Assembly: GCF_000017625.1 (NCBI RefSeq)
Contig: NC_009712.1
Location: 744,001-808,000, forward strand
Source of the DNA: Methanoregula boonei 6A8
GTDB lineage: Archaea > Halobacteriota > Methanomicrobia > Methanomicrobiales > Methanospirillaceae
Length of the DNA stretch: 64,000 nt
Direction: 5' to 3'
Both the position numbers and the translations under genes were made by a program. The notes beneath the pieces are model-generated. The model searched no databases. It was given only the letters and a program-made list of their open reading frames with translations, and was not told where the DNA came from. Positions 8,895-18,365 of this stretch are shown piece after piece (position 1 is the first letter of the stretch; every line of letters begins with the position of its first letter).

Positions 8895-11084
8895 TTATTG
8901 CCCGCCCGTGCCGGTAAACCGGTACCCGTCTTTTGGGATAAGGATCTCGAACCGGGCCCCTTTCCCGTACTCGCCGGTCTCATGGATTGTGATCCCGGTG
9001 ATGGAGAGGATCTCGCGGGTAAAAAACAGCCCCATGTCATGGTACTCTGCGTACCCCTTCTCGAAGATCTTCTCCTTTAAGTCCCCGGGGACACCGGGGC
9101 CATTATCGGAAAAGATGAGGACAAGCCCGTCCGGGACAACCCGGCAGGAGAGGTGTATCTCTGTGGCCTCTTTTGCATGCTGGATCACGTTCTCTTCAAG
9201 GGTCACAAATACCTCTTCAAGCAGGGGATCGGCAAAGACCTCGAGCCCCCTTACCTCCGAAACACAGGAGATCCTTTTTATATCGAGATGGGAGACGGCA
9301 AAGAGGAAGGACTGGTTTACGTCCTGCCATCTGGGGGGAGTCAGCCCCAGGTTCTTGTAATTGTCGGCAAACCGGAGGATCCTGAGGATCGTCTGTATGA
9401 CCCGGTGCTGCTTCTCGTGGTACTCAAGGATCTTCTCTGCATCCGTGCTCTCTTTTTCCAGTTCGAGATATCCCGAGAGGGTGAAGATCGCATTCTGGAT
9501 GTTCTGGAAGGTGATCGTGTTAAAGAAATTAAGTTTCTTTCTGGCCAGGTCGAGCGCGGCCTGGTTCTTTTTGAGCCGGTTGAAGTTCTCTTTGAGTTCT
9601 GCCTGCGCTGACAGCAGCTGCTCCCGTGCCCCAGAAAGCTCCTCGTTTTTCCTGACCAGTTCCTGCTCGAACCCCTTGCGCTGTGAGATGTCCCGGATGA
9701 TCCCCTCGATGCCCGCCAGTGTGCCGTCGGGCGCAGGATAGGTATGGCTTGTGGTGGAGACCGCGATAACGGATCCGTCCTTCCTTTTTGCCATGATGTC
9801 ATAGTCCTGAACGGATCCGTTCTTCCGGATCGCGGCAAGGACACTTTCCCGTTCCCCGGGATCCGCATAGAGCGTGTCCCGGATGTTTTTCCCGAGAATC
9901 TCATCTGCGGAGGTATAGCCGAAGAGTTTTATTCCCGACGGCGAGAGCATTACCAGGTTCCCGTCCGGGTCGGTGCGGTAGAACACGTCCTGGATATCCT
10001 CTAAGATCGAACGGTAGGTCCGTTCGCTCTCGCGGAGCAACTCCTGGGTCCTGCGCCGCTCGGAGAGTTCCTCTGAGAGTTCCCGGGTCTTCTGGGCCAC
10101 CGCATGGCGGAGGGTGTTGTTCCAGAGGATGATGATACCGATTATAACAAAAAGGAGAACAACGCCGGAGATAATGGCCCAGATTATCCGGGTATCGAAC
10201 GGGGACGTCTGGAACTCCTGCGGGATCCAGCGGTTGGCGATCTGTGTTCTCTCTTCCGGGGTGATCGCAAGGATTGCCTTGTTGAGGATATCGCGCAGTT
10301 CCGGTTCATTTGCCCGGACACCGATGGCAAGCTGGAACTGCGTTGGATCGGGCGGCACGTATTCCCCGGCAACCCGCAGGTTGGAAAGACCCCCCTGTTC
10401 GATATACCAGCTCGCGGTCGGGAGATCGCCCAGGTAGGCATCCGTCCTCCCCAGCGAAACATCCAGGAGGCCGGTCCGGATGTCGGGCTCGGTCCTGACC
10501 TCGATACCGGGGTACTTCTCTTTGAGCAGGTCGTAGGAGGTGTACCCGTTTACCGCCGCAACGGTCATGCCTTTGAAGTCATCAAGCGACAGCATGCCCG
10601 TGACATTTCTGGTAGTGATGATCACCAGCGGCGGCTGGTAGAGCGGCAGGGTATAGTTCAGGTACCCGGTGCGGAGGTCCGAGGTATATACCGCGCCCAG
10701 GAGATCGCTCTGGTTGGCCTGTATCATGGAAACGCAGACCGACCAGTTATCCTGCCGGGTATCGGTGATGTTGAGGCCGGTCTTTTGTGCGAGCAGGTGG
10801 AGATAGTCCGCAGAAATGCCGGAATAGTTTCCTGTCTGGTCGTAAAATTCAAAGGGAGGGTAGTTTGGATCAGGACAGACCACAACGACCGGGTGTTGGG
10901 CGATCCAGCGCTGCTCATCGGGGGAAAGCGTGACCGGGGTTACCGGTGTTGTCCCGGGGCCTCCGGTCCCGGGCGGGGCACCGGCGGCCAAAAAATAGTA
11001 TGCCCCCCCGGCAAGTGCGGCGAAAGAAAGGATGATGACCGCGGTGATGAGGATAGTTCGCTGTGATATACCCGCCGCGGTCAA
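8895..11084 (-). CDS. Membrane sensor protein: solute-binding, PAS and HATPase domains, no phosphoacceptor His
   Basis: A 729-residue protein with N-terminal membrane helix (residues ~8-32), an extracellular SBP_bac_3-type solute-binding domain (~48-290, with CPDPNYPPFEF), a second membrane helix (~298-322), a coiled coil, a PAS domain (~345-465) and a C-terminal HATPase domain. The ATPase boxes look present: LEENVIQHA, SDNGPGVP, GKGARFE. In the helix where related methanogen kinases carry RHDI, this protein reads ITFQNIQNAI, so the phosphoacceptor His is missing. It starts with TTG at 11084, behind AGGGGAAA. It probably senses an amino acid-like solute but may signal by ATP binding or partner control rather than autophosphorylation. 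Confidence 0.85.
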   Translation of the reverse strand: MTAAGISQRTILITAVIILSFAALAGGAYYFLAAGAPPGTGGPGTTPVTPVTLSPDEQRWIAQHPVVVVCPDPNYPPFEFYDQTGNYSGISADYLHLLAQKTGLNITDTRQDNWSVCVSMIQANQSDLLGAVYTSDLRTGYLNYTLPLYQPPLVIITTRNVTGMLSLDDFKGMTVAAVNGYTSYDLLKEKYPGIEVRTEPDIRTGLLDVSLGRTDAYLGDLPTASWYIEQGGLSNLRVAGEYVPPDPTQFQLAIGVRANEPELRDILNKAILAITPEERTQIANRWIPQEFQTSPFDTRIIWAIISGVVLLFVIIGIIILWNNTLRHAVAQKTRELSEELSERRRTQELLRESERTYRSILEDIQDVFYRTDPDGNLVMLSPSGIKLFGYTSADEILGKNIRDTLYADPGERESVLAAIRKNGSVQDYDIMAKRKDGSVIAVSTTSHTYPAPDGTLAGIEGIIRDISQRKGFEQELVRKNEELSGAREQLLSAQAELKENFNRLKKNQAALDLARKKLNFFNTITFQNIQNAIFTLSGYLELEKESTDAEKILEYHEKQHRVIQTILRILRFADNYKNLGLTPPRWQDVNQSFLFAVSHLDIKRISCVSEVRGLEVFADPLLEEVFVTLEENVIQHAKEATEIHLSCRVVPDGLVLIFSDNGPGVPGDLKEKIFEKGYAEYHDMGLFFTREILSITGITIHETGEYGKGARFEILIPKDGYRFTGTGGQ

Positions 11085-11242
11085 TCTGTTTCCCCTTAAT
11101 GTACTCTCACTCTTTTTGTATGATATATAACCGTCGGCCGGTCACCGCGGGTCCCAAAGGTTCACGGTATGCCGTGACTCAAAAAGGCCGGGAATGACCT
11201 GCTTTTATAGGGTGCCGGCGCACACGTGTTTTTGCGGGAAGT

Positions 11243-11614
11243 ATGGACGGGCAGACGTTTATCGATGCACTCGGCTGGGGCTTTACCCTCTGGCTCATTG
11301 GCTATATCCTTGGGATCCTCCTCTTCTTTGTTCTCCCGGCGGCTCTCATCGGCTGGGCGATCCTGCCGGTCGGCATTGTCATCACCCTGTATGTTCTCCT
11401 GACAAGGATAACCGGAAGCGATCTCCGGCACTACGCCCTGCTTGCGGTATCCTGGACCGCAATTGCCATTGCCTGCGATTATGTTTTCATCGTGCTCCTG
11501 TTCCGGCCGGAGGAGGCGTACTACAAAGCGGACGTGTACGTCTATTATGTCCTGATGGTGTTCCTCCCGCTTGCTGTCGGATGGTTGAAATGGCGGGCCG
11601 CACCACGGCCCTGA
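11243..11614 (+). CDS. Four-helix membrane protein, hypothetical
   Basis: The 123-residue protein consists almost entirely of four hydrophobic helices (about residues 12-35, 38-55, 68-90, 100-118) with short polar turns. It lacks a recognisable family motif. The ATG at 11243 follows GCGGGAAGT. It is divergent from the sensor gene at 8895-11084 and 78 bases ahead of a GNAT gene on the same strand, so the two may be co-transcribed. Confidence 0.7.
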   Translation: MDGQTFIDALGWGFTLWLIGYILGILLFFVLPAALIGWAILPVGIVITLYVLLTRITGSDLRHYALLAVSWTAIAIACDYVFIVLLFRPEEAYYKADVYVYYVLMVFLPLAVGWLKWRAAPRP

Positions 11615-11692
11615 ACGGGATCCCGGTGCACCCGCTCCCTTTCCTTTTTCCGCACAACCTTCATTGCCCTCTCCACCTACCGTACCTGTACC

Positions 11693-12154
11693 ATGACCGC
11701 GATCGTGCGCCGGGCCACACCAGCCGATATCGGCCCGATCCTCGCGCTTGGCACCGCCGACCCGGCCTTTGGCGTGAGCCCCCGGATCCGGTTCTACGAG
11801 CGTGAGGAACTGGCGGAATGGATCGCAGAGCCGGGCGAAAATTTCCTGCTGGTAATCGGTGATGCCGGGGAGATCTGCGGGTTTTGCTTTGCAAAACGCA
11901 TGTCCTCCCACTGGGCGTACCTGGACAACTTCTATGTCCGGCCCGGTGTGCGCGGCCACGGACACGGGCGGCTCCTGATGCAGGCACTTCTTGACCTGCT
12001 ACAGGGGGAAAAGATCGCGTACCTGTCCACGCTTGTGGCAGAATCGGACCCTTTTCTTGCAGAGTATTTCCGGGCAGGGGGCATGACCCCGGAAAAGAAG
12101 TACGTCTGGCTGGAGCGGTTCGTGGGCGACAAAACCTCCGGCACTTCCCCCTGA
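11693..12154 (+). CDS. GNAT-family N-acetyltransferase
   Basis: The 153-residue protein fits a single GNAT domain. It begins TAIVRRATPADIGPIL, has the central strand LDNFYVRPGVRG and the acetyl-CoA pyrophosphate loop VRGHGHGRLLMQALL (R/Q-x-x-G-x-G/A form). The acceptor, which could be a protein, small amine or antibiotic, cannot be read from sequence. It is cytosolic, with start at the ATG 11693. Confidence 0.87.
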   Translation: MTAIVRRATPADIGPILALGTADPAFGVSPRIRFYEREELAEWIAEPGENFLLVIGDAGEICGFCFAKRMSSHWAYLDNFYVRPGVRGHGHGRLLMQALLDLLQGEKIAYLSTLVAESDPFLAEYFRAGGMTPEKKYVWLERFVGDKTSGTSP

Positions 12155-12203
12155 ATGTAGGATGCCGATCCCCGTTTTACCCGGTCACGGCACCTTCGGT
12201 CTG

Positions 12204-12806
12204 TTACGGGGTCACTGAGACATTTTCCACGGTCAGGTTCCAGGTGTCGGGCTCGACCGCGTATGAGGGCCAGTCATTGAAGACATAATTGTCCATCTCC
12301 ATGACAAAACCCGCGGTCCCGTGCGGGGTGAGGTTCACCGTGGCATAGGCTACGGCCTTGGGTTGGCCGGGCAGGGAATGGGCGCCGTACATTTCGCCCT
12401 TCATGACAACCGTCAGCGGATAAGAAGAAAGAGAATCAATCACCCCCGAAAGCGTGATATTTCCTGTTGTGACTACTCCGGCGGTATCGCGGGAGAGCGC
12501 AAAGACCTGGTAATTGATGCCATACACATAGATGGAGGATAGTGTTGGCGGAGGGATGGGTTTGGTGGTCAGGGTGGCAACCGGCCCGGTGACTGTCACG
12601 CTCCTCTCCGTTGTTGCAGCAGGTACAGGAAGTGTGGTGCCGGTTGTCACCACCGGGGAAGCAGACGCCGTGGCATTAACTCCTTCTGGAACGGTTGTCT
12701 GTTCCGTACTATTTCCCGTGGGCGTGGTACCGGTGCACCCTGCCGCAAGGAGCACGAGGAGGACAAGAACCCCGGACAGGAAACAGGAGAGGTACCGGTT
12801 CATCAT
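12204..12806 (-). CDS. Hypothetical membrane-anchored lipoprotein
   Basis: A 200-residue protein with a lipoprotein signal: MMNRYLSCFLSGVLVLLVLL leading to LAAGC. A Thr/Pro/Ala-rich spacer of ~75 residues is followed by a beta-rich C-terminal domain of ~120 residues (YVYGINYQVFALSRD onward) that looks like a single Ig-like fold. The start at 12806 is chosen because it places the signal at the N-terminus. The open frame extends 44 codons further without support. Function unknown; exposed on the cell surface. Confidence 0.75.
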   Translation of the reverse strand: MMNRYLSCFLSGVLVLLVLLAAGCTGTTPTGNSTEQTTVPEGVNATASASPVVTTGTTLPVPAATTERSVTVTGPVATLTTKPIPPPTLSSIYVYGINYQVFALSRDTAGVVTTGNITLSGVIDSLSSYPLTVVMKGEMYGAHSLPGQPKAVAYATVNLTPHGTAGFVMEMDNYVFNDWPSYAVEPDTWNLTVENVSVTP

Positions 12807-12900
12807 ACTCTTCTGGTTCACCGGACAGGCAAAAGGGTTGCGGTTGCGAAGGGATCCCGCCGGGCCTGTACCGGTCCGGTACGTGGCGAATGCACATGAA

Positions 12901-12910
12901 TGTATATACA
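12901..12910 (+). promoter_or_regulatory. TATA-like box
   Basis: TGTATATACA lies 22-31 bases before the ATG at 12932. This spacing would put the transcription start at or next to the start codon, so the transcript would be leaderless. The palindromic box could also serve the divergent lipoprotein gene at 12806. Confidence 0.5.
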
Positions 12911-12931
12911 GGAACATACCGTACTCCATCC

Positions 12932-13183
12932 ATGGCACCGTACATGATGTATCATCATACCCAGTCGTTTGCCGGGCCGGTCCTTTTGATCGGGCTCTGG
13001 GTAATCCAGCTGCTCATCGCATTCCTGCTCTACCGGGATGCAAAAGAGCAGAAGATGCTTGCGCCGGTCTGGACGATCTTTGCGATCATTCCCTTCTTTG
13101 GGTACCTGACCGATCTTCTTTACCTGATCATCCGGGAGATCCGGGCGCCCCGGGGAACGGCAAACCCGCCTGCATCCCTCTGA
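12932..13183 (+). CDS. Small membrane protein with two to three helices
   Basis: An 83-residue protein starting MAPYMMYHHTQSF, with hydrophobic helices at about residues 13-32 and 43-67, and a charged connector (YRDAKEQKML). The arrangement resembles the phospholipase D N-terminal (PLDc_N) helix pair, but without further domains. The start is chosen at 12932 because a TATA-like box lies at the right distance for a leaderless message. ATG codons at 12944 and 12947 are alternatives. Function unknown. Confidence 0.65.
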   Translation: MAPYMMYHHTQSFAGPVLLIGLWVIQLLIAFLLYRDAKEQKMLAPVWTIFAIIPFFGYLTDLLYLIIREIRAPRGTANPPASL

Positions 13184-13346
13184 TATTCGGGGGGGGCGGT
13201 CTCCCTTTTTCCTTTTTAGTGTAGCCACCGGAAAAAGACCGTGCGTTCTTTTCTTTTTTTGTTCCCGTTACCGCAGAAGATCCTGTCGTATGCTGCGATG
13301 GTGGATCAGCGCGGGACGCTCATGAATATTCCCGCGAAAAAAAGGT

Positions 13347-15032
13347 TTAACGTTTCTTCTGCTGCCGTGCGAGGAGGACAAGGGCCCCGGCACCCAGCAG
13401 TGCACCCAGGGAAAGTAGTGTGGGAACGGGCGATTTTTTGGTCGTGGGGACCGGTGCAGGAACAAGCGTTGCCTGGACCTTCACGGTCTCGCCGTTCCCG
13501 GGCCACTGCGTGAGGCTTGTGGTATACGGGATATAGCCGGTGCTCTCGACCCGGACGGTCTGGACAGGTGTTCCTGTAGTTGACACGGTCACATAGAGTA
13601 CGCCGCTCGTGACATTTCCTTCATAGGCATTGTCGAAATATACCGGGGCGCCGTTCACGTTTGCGTACACCGCGATTATCCCCTGGCCGGAGCCAACGGG
13701 TTGCGGGGACGGATAGAACGCCGGGGAATAAAACGAGACCCGGCCGGCGCTTGTCGTTATCCGCTGCACATCATCGGAGTACCCACTCAGCGTGGCCTTG
13801 AGCGTGTAGGTGCCGGGGGAAAGACCCGTGATGGTGAGCGGGGAGACACCCTGGTATACGCCGTTTAGATAAATCGCTGCGCCGTCCGGGGTCGACTGCG
13901 CAAAGATTGCGCCGGTATTTGCCGGATTGGGCAGGGACTGGAGGACCGGCGAGTAACTGGTAGTCTGGCCCGAAGTAACCGTGATGGTCCGGGAGTCTGC
14001 GGCATAGCCGCTCAGGTAGGCCATGACCGAGTACGTGCCGGGGAGCAGGTTGTTGATCGTGCGCGGCGAGGTCCCGTACGATACCCCGTTCACGTAGATG
14101 GTTGCCCCGGCAGGGGATGACTGGGCGTAGATGGAGCCGAGCGTTCCCGGCGGGTTGGGCGAGGGCTGGAGGGACGGGTAATATCCGGTGGTCTGGCCGG
14201 AGTATACCGTGATCGTGCGCACATCGGTTGTGTAGCCGCTCATGTAGGCCATAACCGAATAGGTGCCCGCAAAAAGGTTGTTGATGGTGACCGGCGCAGT
14301 CCCGTAACTATCGCCGTTTACGTAGATCGTAGCCCCGTACGGGACGGACTGGGCATAGATCGCGCCGTTGCTCATTACCTGCCCGTTCACCGTAACAATA
14401 TCATACTGGGTGATCGTATCCGAGCCGTACTGGTTGCTTGCAGTCAGGGTCACCGTGTATGTGCCCGGGTCTGTATAGGTGTGGGCTGGTGAGGCAGTCG
14501 TACCTGCACTGGAACCATCGCCAAAGTCCCAGTACCACATGGTCGGGCTGTTAATGGATGTGTCCGTGAACTGGACGGTAAGCGGTCCGTTACCGGAGGT
14601 AGGAGAGGCCGTAAAACTGGCAACCGGCGCGTACGGCCCCGGGACCGGTGAGGTGGTCTCAGCCGTTGTGACAGTATCCGTCGGCATTACCGTAGGTACA
14701 GAAGTTTCCTCGGTCGTTGGAGCGAGGGTTGGCGTCTCTGTGGTCGGCACAGTGGTCTCTTCAGTTGTGGGCGCTATCGTTGGATTCTCGGTTGGTTGCG
14801 TGGTCACTTCAGTTGTAGGAGCAATGGTCGGCTCCTCGGTTGGCACCGTGACCGGCTCCATCGTGGGCTCGGTCGTGGTGTCGGTACCGGATATGTCCGA
14901 GGCTCTTAACGCCGTAATACCGGATGCCCCGGAAGAGAGGGTGGCAGTCCCGGCCTGTGACTCTGCGGTTGCAAACGGCAGGCAGAGAAGACAGAGCAGG
15001 AGTACCAGGGAAAGAATAGTACTGTATTTCAT
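13347..15032 (-). CDS. Surface protein with PKD domain and three PEGA repeats
   Basis: A 561-residue secreted protein. It has a signal peptide (residues 1-24) and a long Thr/Glu/Pro linker made of APTTEE-like units (~50-135). One PKD domain follows (~137-220, with WDFGDGS). Three PEGA units come next, each opening IYAQS or IFAQS and carrying TIYVNG or AIYLNG and GTYSVMAYLSGY (~224-440). Another beta domain precedes a C-terminal membrane helix ending in RQQKKR. The architecture is typical of methanogen cell-surface adhesion or scaffold proteins. The repeated PEGA units are close enough to suggest recent internal duplication. Probably displayed on the cell envelope. Confidence 0.88.
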   Translation of the reverse strand: MKYSTILSLVLLLCLLCLPFATAESQAGTATLSSGASGITALRASDISGTDTTTEPTMEPVTVPTEEPTIAPTTEVTTQPTENPTIAPTTEETTVPTTETPTLAPTTEETSVPTVMPTDTVTTAETTSPVPGPYAPVASFTASPTSGNGPLTVQFTDTSINSPTMWYWDFGDGSSAGTTASPAHTYTDPGTYTVTLTASNQYGSDTITQYDIVTVNGQVMSNGAIYAQSVPYGATIYVNGDSYGTAPVTINNLFAGTYSVMAYMSGYTTDVRTITVYSGQTTGYYPSLQPSPNPPGTLGSIYAQSSPAGATIYVNGVSYGTSPRTINNLLPGTYSVMAYLSGYAADSRTITVTSGQTTSYSPVLQSLPNPANTGAIFAQSTPDGAAIYLNGVYQGVSPLTITGLSPGTYTLKATLSGYSDDVQRITTSAGRVSFYSPAFYPSPQPVGSGQGIIAVYANVNGAPVYFDNAYEGNVTSGVLYVTVSTTGTPVQTVRVESTGYIPYTTSLTQWPGNGETVKVQATLVPAPVPTTKKSPVPTLLSLGALLGAGALVLLARQQKKR

Positions 15033-15210
15033 TCAATCATCCTGTGAGAAAGAGAAGTCCGTCTCTCCCTCTTATATAATTCGCGGTTTATCCGGGGAAA
15101 AAACCGGAATACACGGTCGGATAGAGGATGCCGGGCCAGACCGCGGGCAGATATTAAAACGGCAGCACTATCATGTCCCGAAAACATACCCGGTGATTAA
15201 GTGACCTGAC

Positions 15211-15546
15211 ATGACCGGTACGGGAAGGGAAGATCTCAGGGAAAAAGTGCTTGCCGTAAACGACCTTGTTGCGTACCAGCCCGGCACGGTGGCAAGCCGG
15301 ATGATCGTGTTTAAAAAAGCCGGCACCATCACCGCGTTCTCCTTTGCCGCAGGAGAGGGGCTCTCCGAGCACACCGCCCCGTACGACGCGGTGCTGATGG
15401 TAACTGATGGTGTGGCAGACGTACAGATCGCCGGCACCCCCTTCACGGTAAAGGCCGGGGAGCTGATCATTCTCCCGGCAAACAAGCCGCACGCGGTGTA
15501 TGCGCACGGGCAGTTTAAGATGCTCCTGACCATGATCCGCGAATAA
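15211..15546 (+). CDS. Cupin-domain protein
   Basis: A 111-residue single-domain cupin. Motif 1 (FSFAAGEGLSEHTAPYDAVL) keeps one metal-type His and a Glu, and motif 2 (KAGELIILPANKPHAV) keeps its His. The protein probably binds a metal or small ligand. It is followed, convergently and 16 bases away, by a ferredoxin gene. Function beyond the fold cannot be assigned. Confidence 0.85.
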   Translation: MTGTGREDLREKVLAVNDLVAYQPGTVASRMIVFKKAGTITAFSFAAGEGLSEHTAPYDAVLMVTDGVADVQIAGTPFTVKAGELIILPANKPHAVYAHGQFKMLLTMIRE

Positions 15547-15562
15547 GCCGCGTTTTTTCTCT

Positions 15563-15787
15563 TTACTCTTCGACTGTGATGATGGACGAGGGACAGAGAT
15601 CGGCTGCGTCGTGTGCGCAGTCCATGCCTTCGGGAAGTTCGATGCTTGCCCCCGGGTCTCCCTTTTCCTGGTATTCGGGCACAATCTGGGAGAACGAGTC
15701 CTTCTCATTCTGTACAAAGAGCGCGGGGCAGGCCTCCCAGCACGAACCACAGCTCACGCACTGCATCCGGTCGATGGTGACTTTCAT
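15563..15787 (-). CDS. Single-cluster 4Fe-4S ferredoxin
   Basis: The 74-residue protein shows CVSCGSCWEACP (Cys 10, 13, 16, 20) and a late DCAHDAADLCP. The spacing matches Pyrococcus-type ferredoxins. In those, three early Cys plus the last Cys-Pro bind one 4Fe-4S cluster, and the remaining Cys pair can form a disulfide. The start at 15787 follows AAAAGGGG. It is divergent from copA, whose start is 106 bases away. Role: small electron carrier. Confidence 0.9.
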   Translation of the reverse strand: MKVTIDRMQCVSCGSCWEACPALFVQNEKDSFSQIVPEYQEKGDPGASIELPEGMDCAHDAADLCPSSIITVEE

Positions 15788-15809
15788 GGATATCCCCTTT
15801 TGGATATCC
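15788..15809 (-). promoter_or_regulatory. Paired GGATATCC palindromes overlapping the ferredoxin ribosome-binding site
   Basis: Two identical 8-bp palindromes (15788-15795 and 15802-15809) flank CCTTTT, directly before the ferredoxin ATG. The AAGGGG ribosome-binding site lies between them. The arrangement could be an operator or a translational hairpin. Binding is inferred from symmetry only. Confidence 0.4.
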
Positions 15810-15893
15810 TGCATGTTGGCGTGCTCTCTAATAAACATTCCACCCGTACCCTCGTGCCATTTTCATAACCGTTATATCTCCTCAAAAAGAGAG

Positions 15894-18356
15894 ATGCAGG
15901 CAGGAACAAACGGGGGTTCTTTTCCCGTGGCGGACAAGAAGAACGCGGAACTCAAAATCACCGGGATGCACTGTGCCATGTGTGCTGCAGGGGTTGAAGA
16001 GGCACTTGCAAACGTCAAAGAGGTCAAAAAGGCGCAGGTGAACTTTGCAACCGAGACCGCCCGGGTGGAGTTCGATCCGGACGTGGTCTCGATCCACGAA
16101 CTCGAAAAGGCCGTGCGTGACGCGGGATACGATGTAACCAACCGCGAGGTGACGATCCGGATCGGGGGGATGATGTGTGCCACCTGCGTCCAGACCATCG
16201 AGGCAGCGCTCGCAGCGCTGCCCGGGGTTGTTTCGGCAAATGTCAACCTGGCAAACGAGCAGGCCTATGTCACCTATAATGCATCGCTTTCCGGGATCGC
16301 GGAGATGAGGCACGCGATCGAGGACGCAGGCTACCAGTACCTCGGGATCGCAGGGGAGGTAAGCGACGAGGCCGAAAAGGCGGCACGGGATGCCGACCTC
16401 CATGACAAACTGCTCCGGTTCTCCCTTGGGTTTGCCGTATCCATCCCGCTCATGATCCTGATGTGGGTGCCCATTGGGATCCCTATGCAGATCCTCGCGT
16501 ACGGGATGCTTGTGGTCTCTACCCCGGTCTTTGTGTACGTGGCAGCCCCGATCTTCCGGGCAGCATGGGGTTCGCTCAAAAACCGGGTCCTCTCCATGGA
16601 CGTAATGTACGCGATGGGCACCGGTGTTGCTTTTGTCGCAAGCGTGATGGGTACGTTCTCGATCGTTCTGACGAGCGACTACATGTTCTACGACACCGCG
16701 ATCATGCTTGCCGCGTTTTTGATGCTCGGGCGGTACCTCGAGGCCCGGGCCAAGGGCCGGACCTCGGAAGCGATAAAGAAACTCGCCGGCCTCCAGGCAA
16801 AGACGGCGACCGTGATCCGCGAGGGAAAAGAAGTCGAGGTGGCGATCGCGGACCTGGCGGTCGGCGATCTCGTGGTGGTAAAACCCGGCAGCCGGATCCC
16901 GGTGGACGGCGAGGTGGTATCCGGCGAGAGCTACGTGGACGAGTCGATGATCACCGGTGAACCGGTTCAGCCCTTAAAAACAAAGGGAAGCAAAGTTGTC
17001 GGCGGCACGATCAGCACCAATGGCGTCCTCTCGGTAAAAGCTGCCCGGATCGGGCAGGACACGGTGCTTGCGCAGATCATCCGCCTTGTGGAGGAAGCGC
17101 AGGGGTCAAAGCCGCCTGTGCAGCGCGTCGCCGACGTTGCGGTCACGTACTTTATCCCGGTAGTTCTCCTCATCGCGGCCTCTGCGTTTGTCGTGTGGTA
17201 CTTCGTGCTCCACGCAACCCTCCTGCTTGCCCTCACGGCGCTCATCTCGGTGCTTGTGATCGCCTGCCCCTGTGCGCTGGGCCTTGCCACCCCCACCGCA
17301 GTTACCGTCGGGGTCGGGCGCGGGGCAGAACTGGGGATCCTGATACGGAACGGCGAAGCGCTCGAAACCGCAGAGAAAGTGACCACGGTAATCTTCGATA
17401 AGACCGGCACGCTCACGAAGGGAAAGCCGGAGGTGACCGATCTGGTAGCCACCGGGGTAACCCGGGAGACGCTCCTCTCCCTTGCCGCATCGGTGGAGAA
17501 GAACTCGGCCCATCCGCTTGCGCAGGCCGTGGTCCGGGCCGCAGAGCAGCGGCATGTTGCCCTTGAACCGGCAGAGAAGTTCGATACGATCGGGGGCAGG
17601 GGAGTCATGGCCGAAGTGCTGGGCGAGCCGGTGATTGTGGGCAACCGGGCCCTGATGCAGGACCGGGGCATTGCAGTGCCGGCCGATCTTGAGGCCCGGA
17701 TCAGCGCGTTCGAGCAGGACGGAAAGACAGTCGTGCTCGTGGCCTCCTCCGGCGGGCTTGCCGGGGCGATTGCAATCGCCGACACCCTCAAGGAGACAAG
17801 CACAGAGGCGGTCCGGCGCTTTAAGGCGCACGGCCTTTCAACCCTGATGGTGACCGGGGATAATCCGCGGACGGCAGAGGCCATTGCCCGTATGGTCGGT
17901 ATCGACCGGGTGGTGGCAGGAGTACTGCCGGATCAGAAAGCAGCCGAGGTAAAGGCCCTGCAGGCCAAAGGCGAGGTCGTTGCCTTTGTGGGTGACGGGA
18001 TCAATGATGCCCCGGCGCTTGCGCATGCCGACGTGGGGATTGCAATCGGGAGCGGGACCGATGTGGCCCTCGAGAGCGGGGAGATCGTGCTTGTGCGTGA
18101 CGACCTGCTTGATGCGGTGGCGGCGCTGGAACTCTCGAAAAAAGTGATGGGAAGGATCCGGGGAAACATCTTCTGGGCCTTTGCCTACAATGCCGCACTC
18201 ATACCGGTAGGGGCCGGCATCCTCTACCCTTTTACCGGCTACATGTTCCGCCCGGAGCTTGCCGCCCTTGCCATGGCCGCAAGCTCGGTCACTGTTGTTA
18301 CCCTCTCACTCCTCCTCAAAGGGTATATACCGGAAGCAAAGAAGATCGATCATTAG
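15894..18356 (+). CDS. copA: Copper-transporting P-type ATPase
   Basis: An 820-residue P1B-type ATPase. Two heavy-metal-binding domains come first, with GMHCAMC (Cys 27, 30) and GMMCATC (~Cys 97, 100). Eight membrane helices follow, with the ion-site CPC in ACPCALGLATPTA, the phosphorylation loop FDKTGTLTKG, the HP motif in NSAHPLAQAV and the hinge GDGINDAPAL. The CPC signature with N-terminal CxxC domains is that of Cu(I) export pumps. The ATG at 15894 follows AAAGAGAG and sets a normal N-terminus. The YHS gene starts 9 bases after its stop, so the two are almost certainly one operon. Location: cytoplasmic membrane. Confidence 0.95.
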   Translation: MQAGTNGGSFPVADKKNAELKITGMHCAMCAAGVEEALANVKEVKKAQVNFATETARVEFDPDVVSIHELEKAVRDAGYDVTNREVTIRIGGMMCATCVQTIEAALAALPGVVSANVNLANEQAYVTYNASLSGIAEMRHAIEDAGYQYLGIAGEVSDEAEKAARDADLHDKLLRFSLGFAVSIPLMILMWVPIGIPMQILAYGMLVVSTPVFVYVAAPIFRAAWGSLKNRVLSMDVMYAMGTGVAFVASVMGTFSIVLTSDYMFYDTAIMLAAFLMLGRYLEARAKGRTSEAIKKLAGLQAKTATVIREGKEVEVAIADLAVGDLVVVKPGSRIPVDGEVVSGESYVDESMITGEPVQPLKTKGSKVVGGTISTNGVLSVKAARIGQDTVLAQIIRLVEEAQGSKPPVQRVADVAVTYFIPVVLLIAASAFVVWYFVLHATLLLALTALISVLVIACPCALGLATPTAVTVGVGRGAELGILIRNGEALETAEKVTTVIFDKTGTLTKGKPEVTDLVATGVTRETLLSLAASVEKNSAHPLAQAVVRAAEQRHVALEPAEKFDTIGGRGVMAEVLGEPVIVGNRALMQDRGIAVPADLEARISAFEQDGKTVVLVASSGGLAGAIAIADTLKETSTEAVRRFKAHGLSTLMVTGDNPRTAEAIARMVGIDRVVAGVLPDQKAAEVKALQAKGEVVAFVGDGINDAPALAHADVGIAIGSGTDVALESGEIVLVRDDLLDAVAALELSKKVMGRIRGNIFWAFAYNAALIPVGAGILYPFTGYMFRPELAALAMAASSVTVVTLSLLLKGYIPEAKKIDH

Positions 18357-18365
18357 GAGAAAGGC

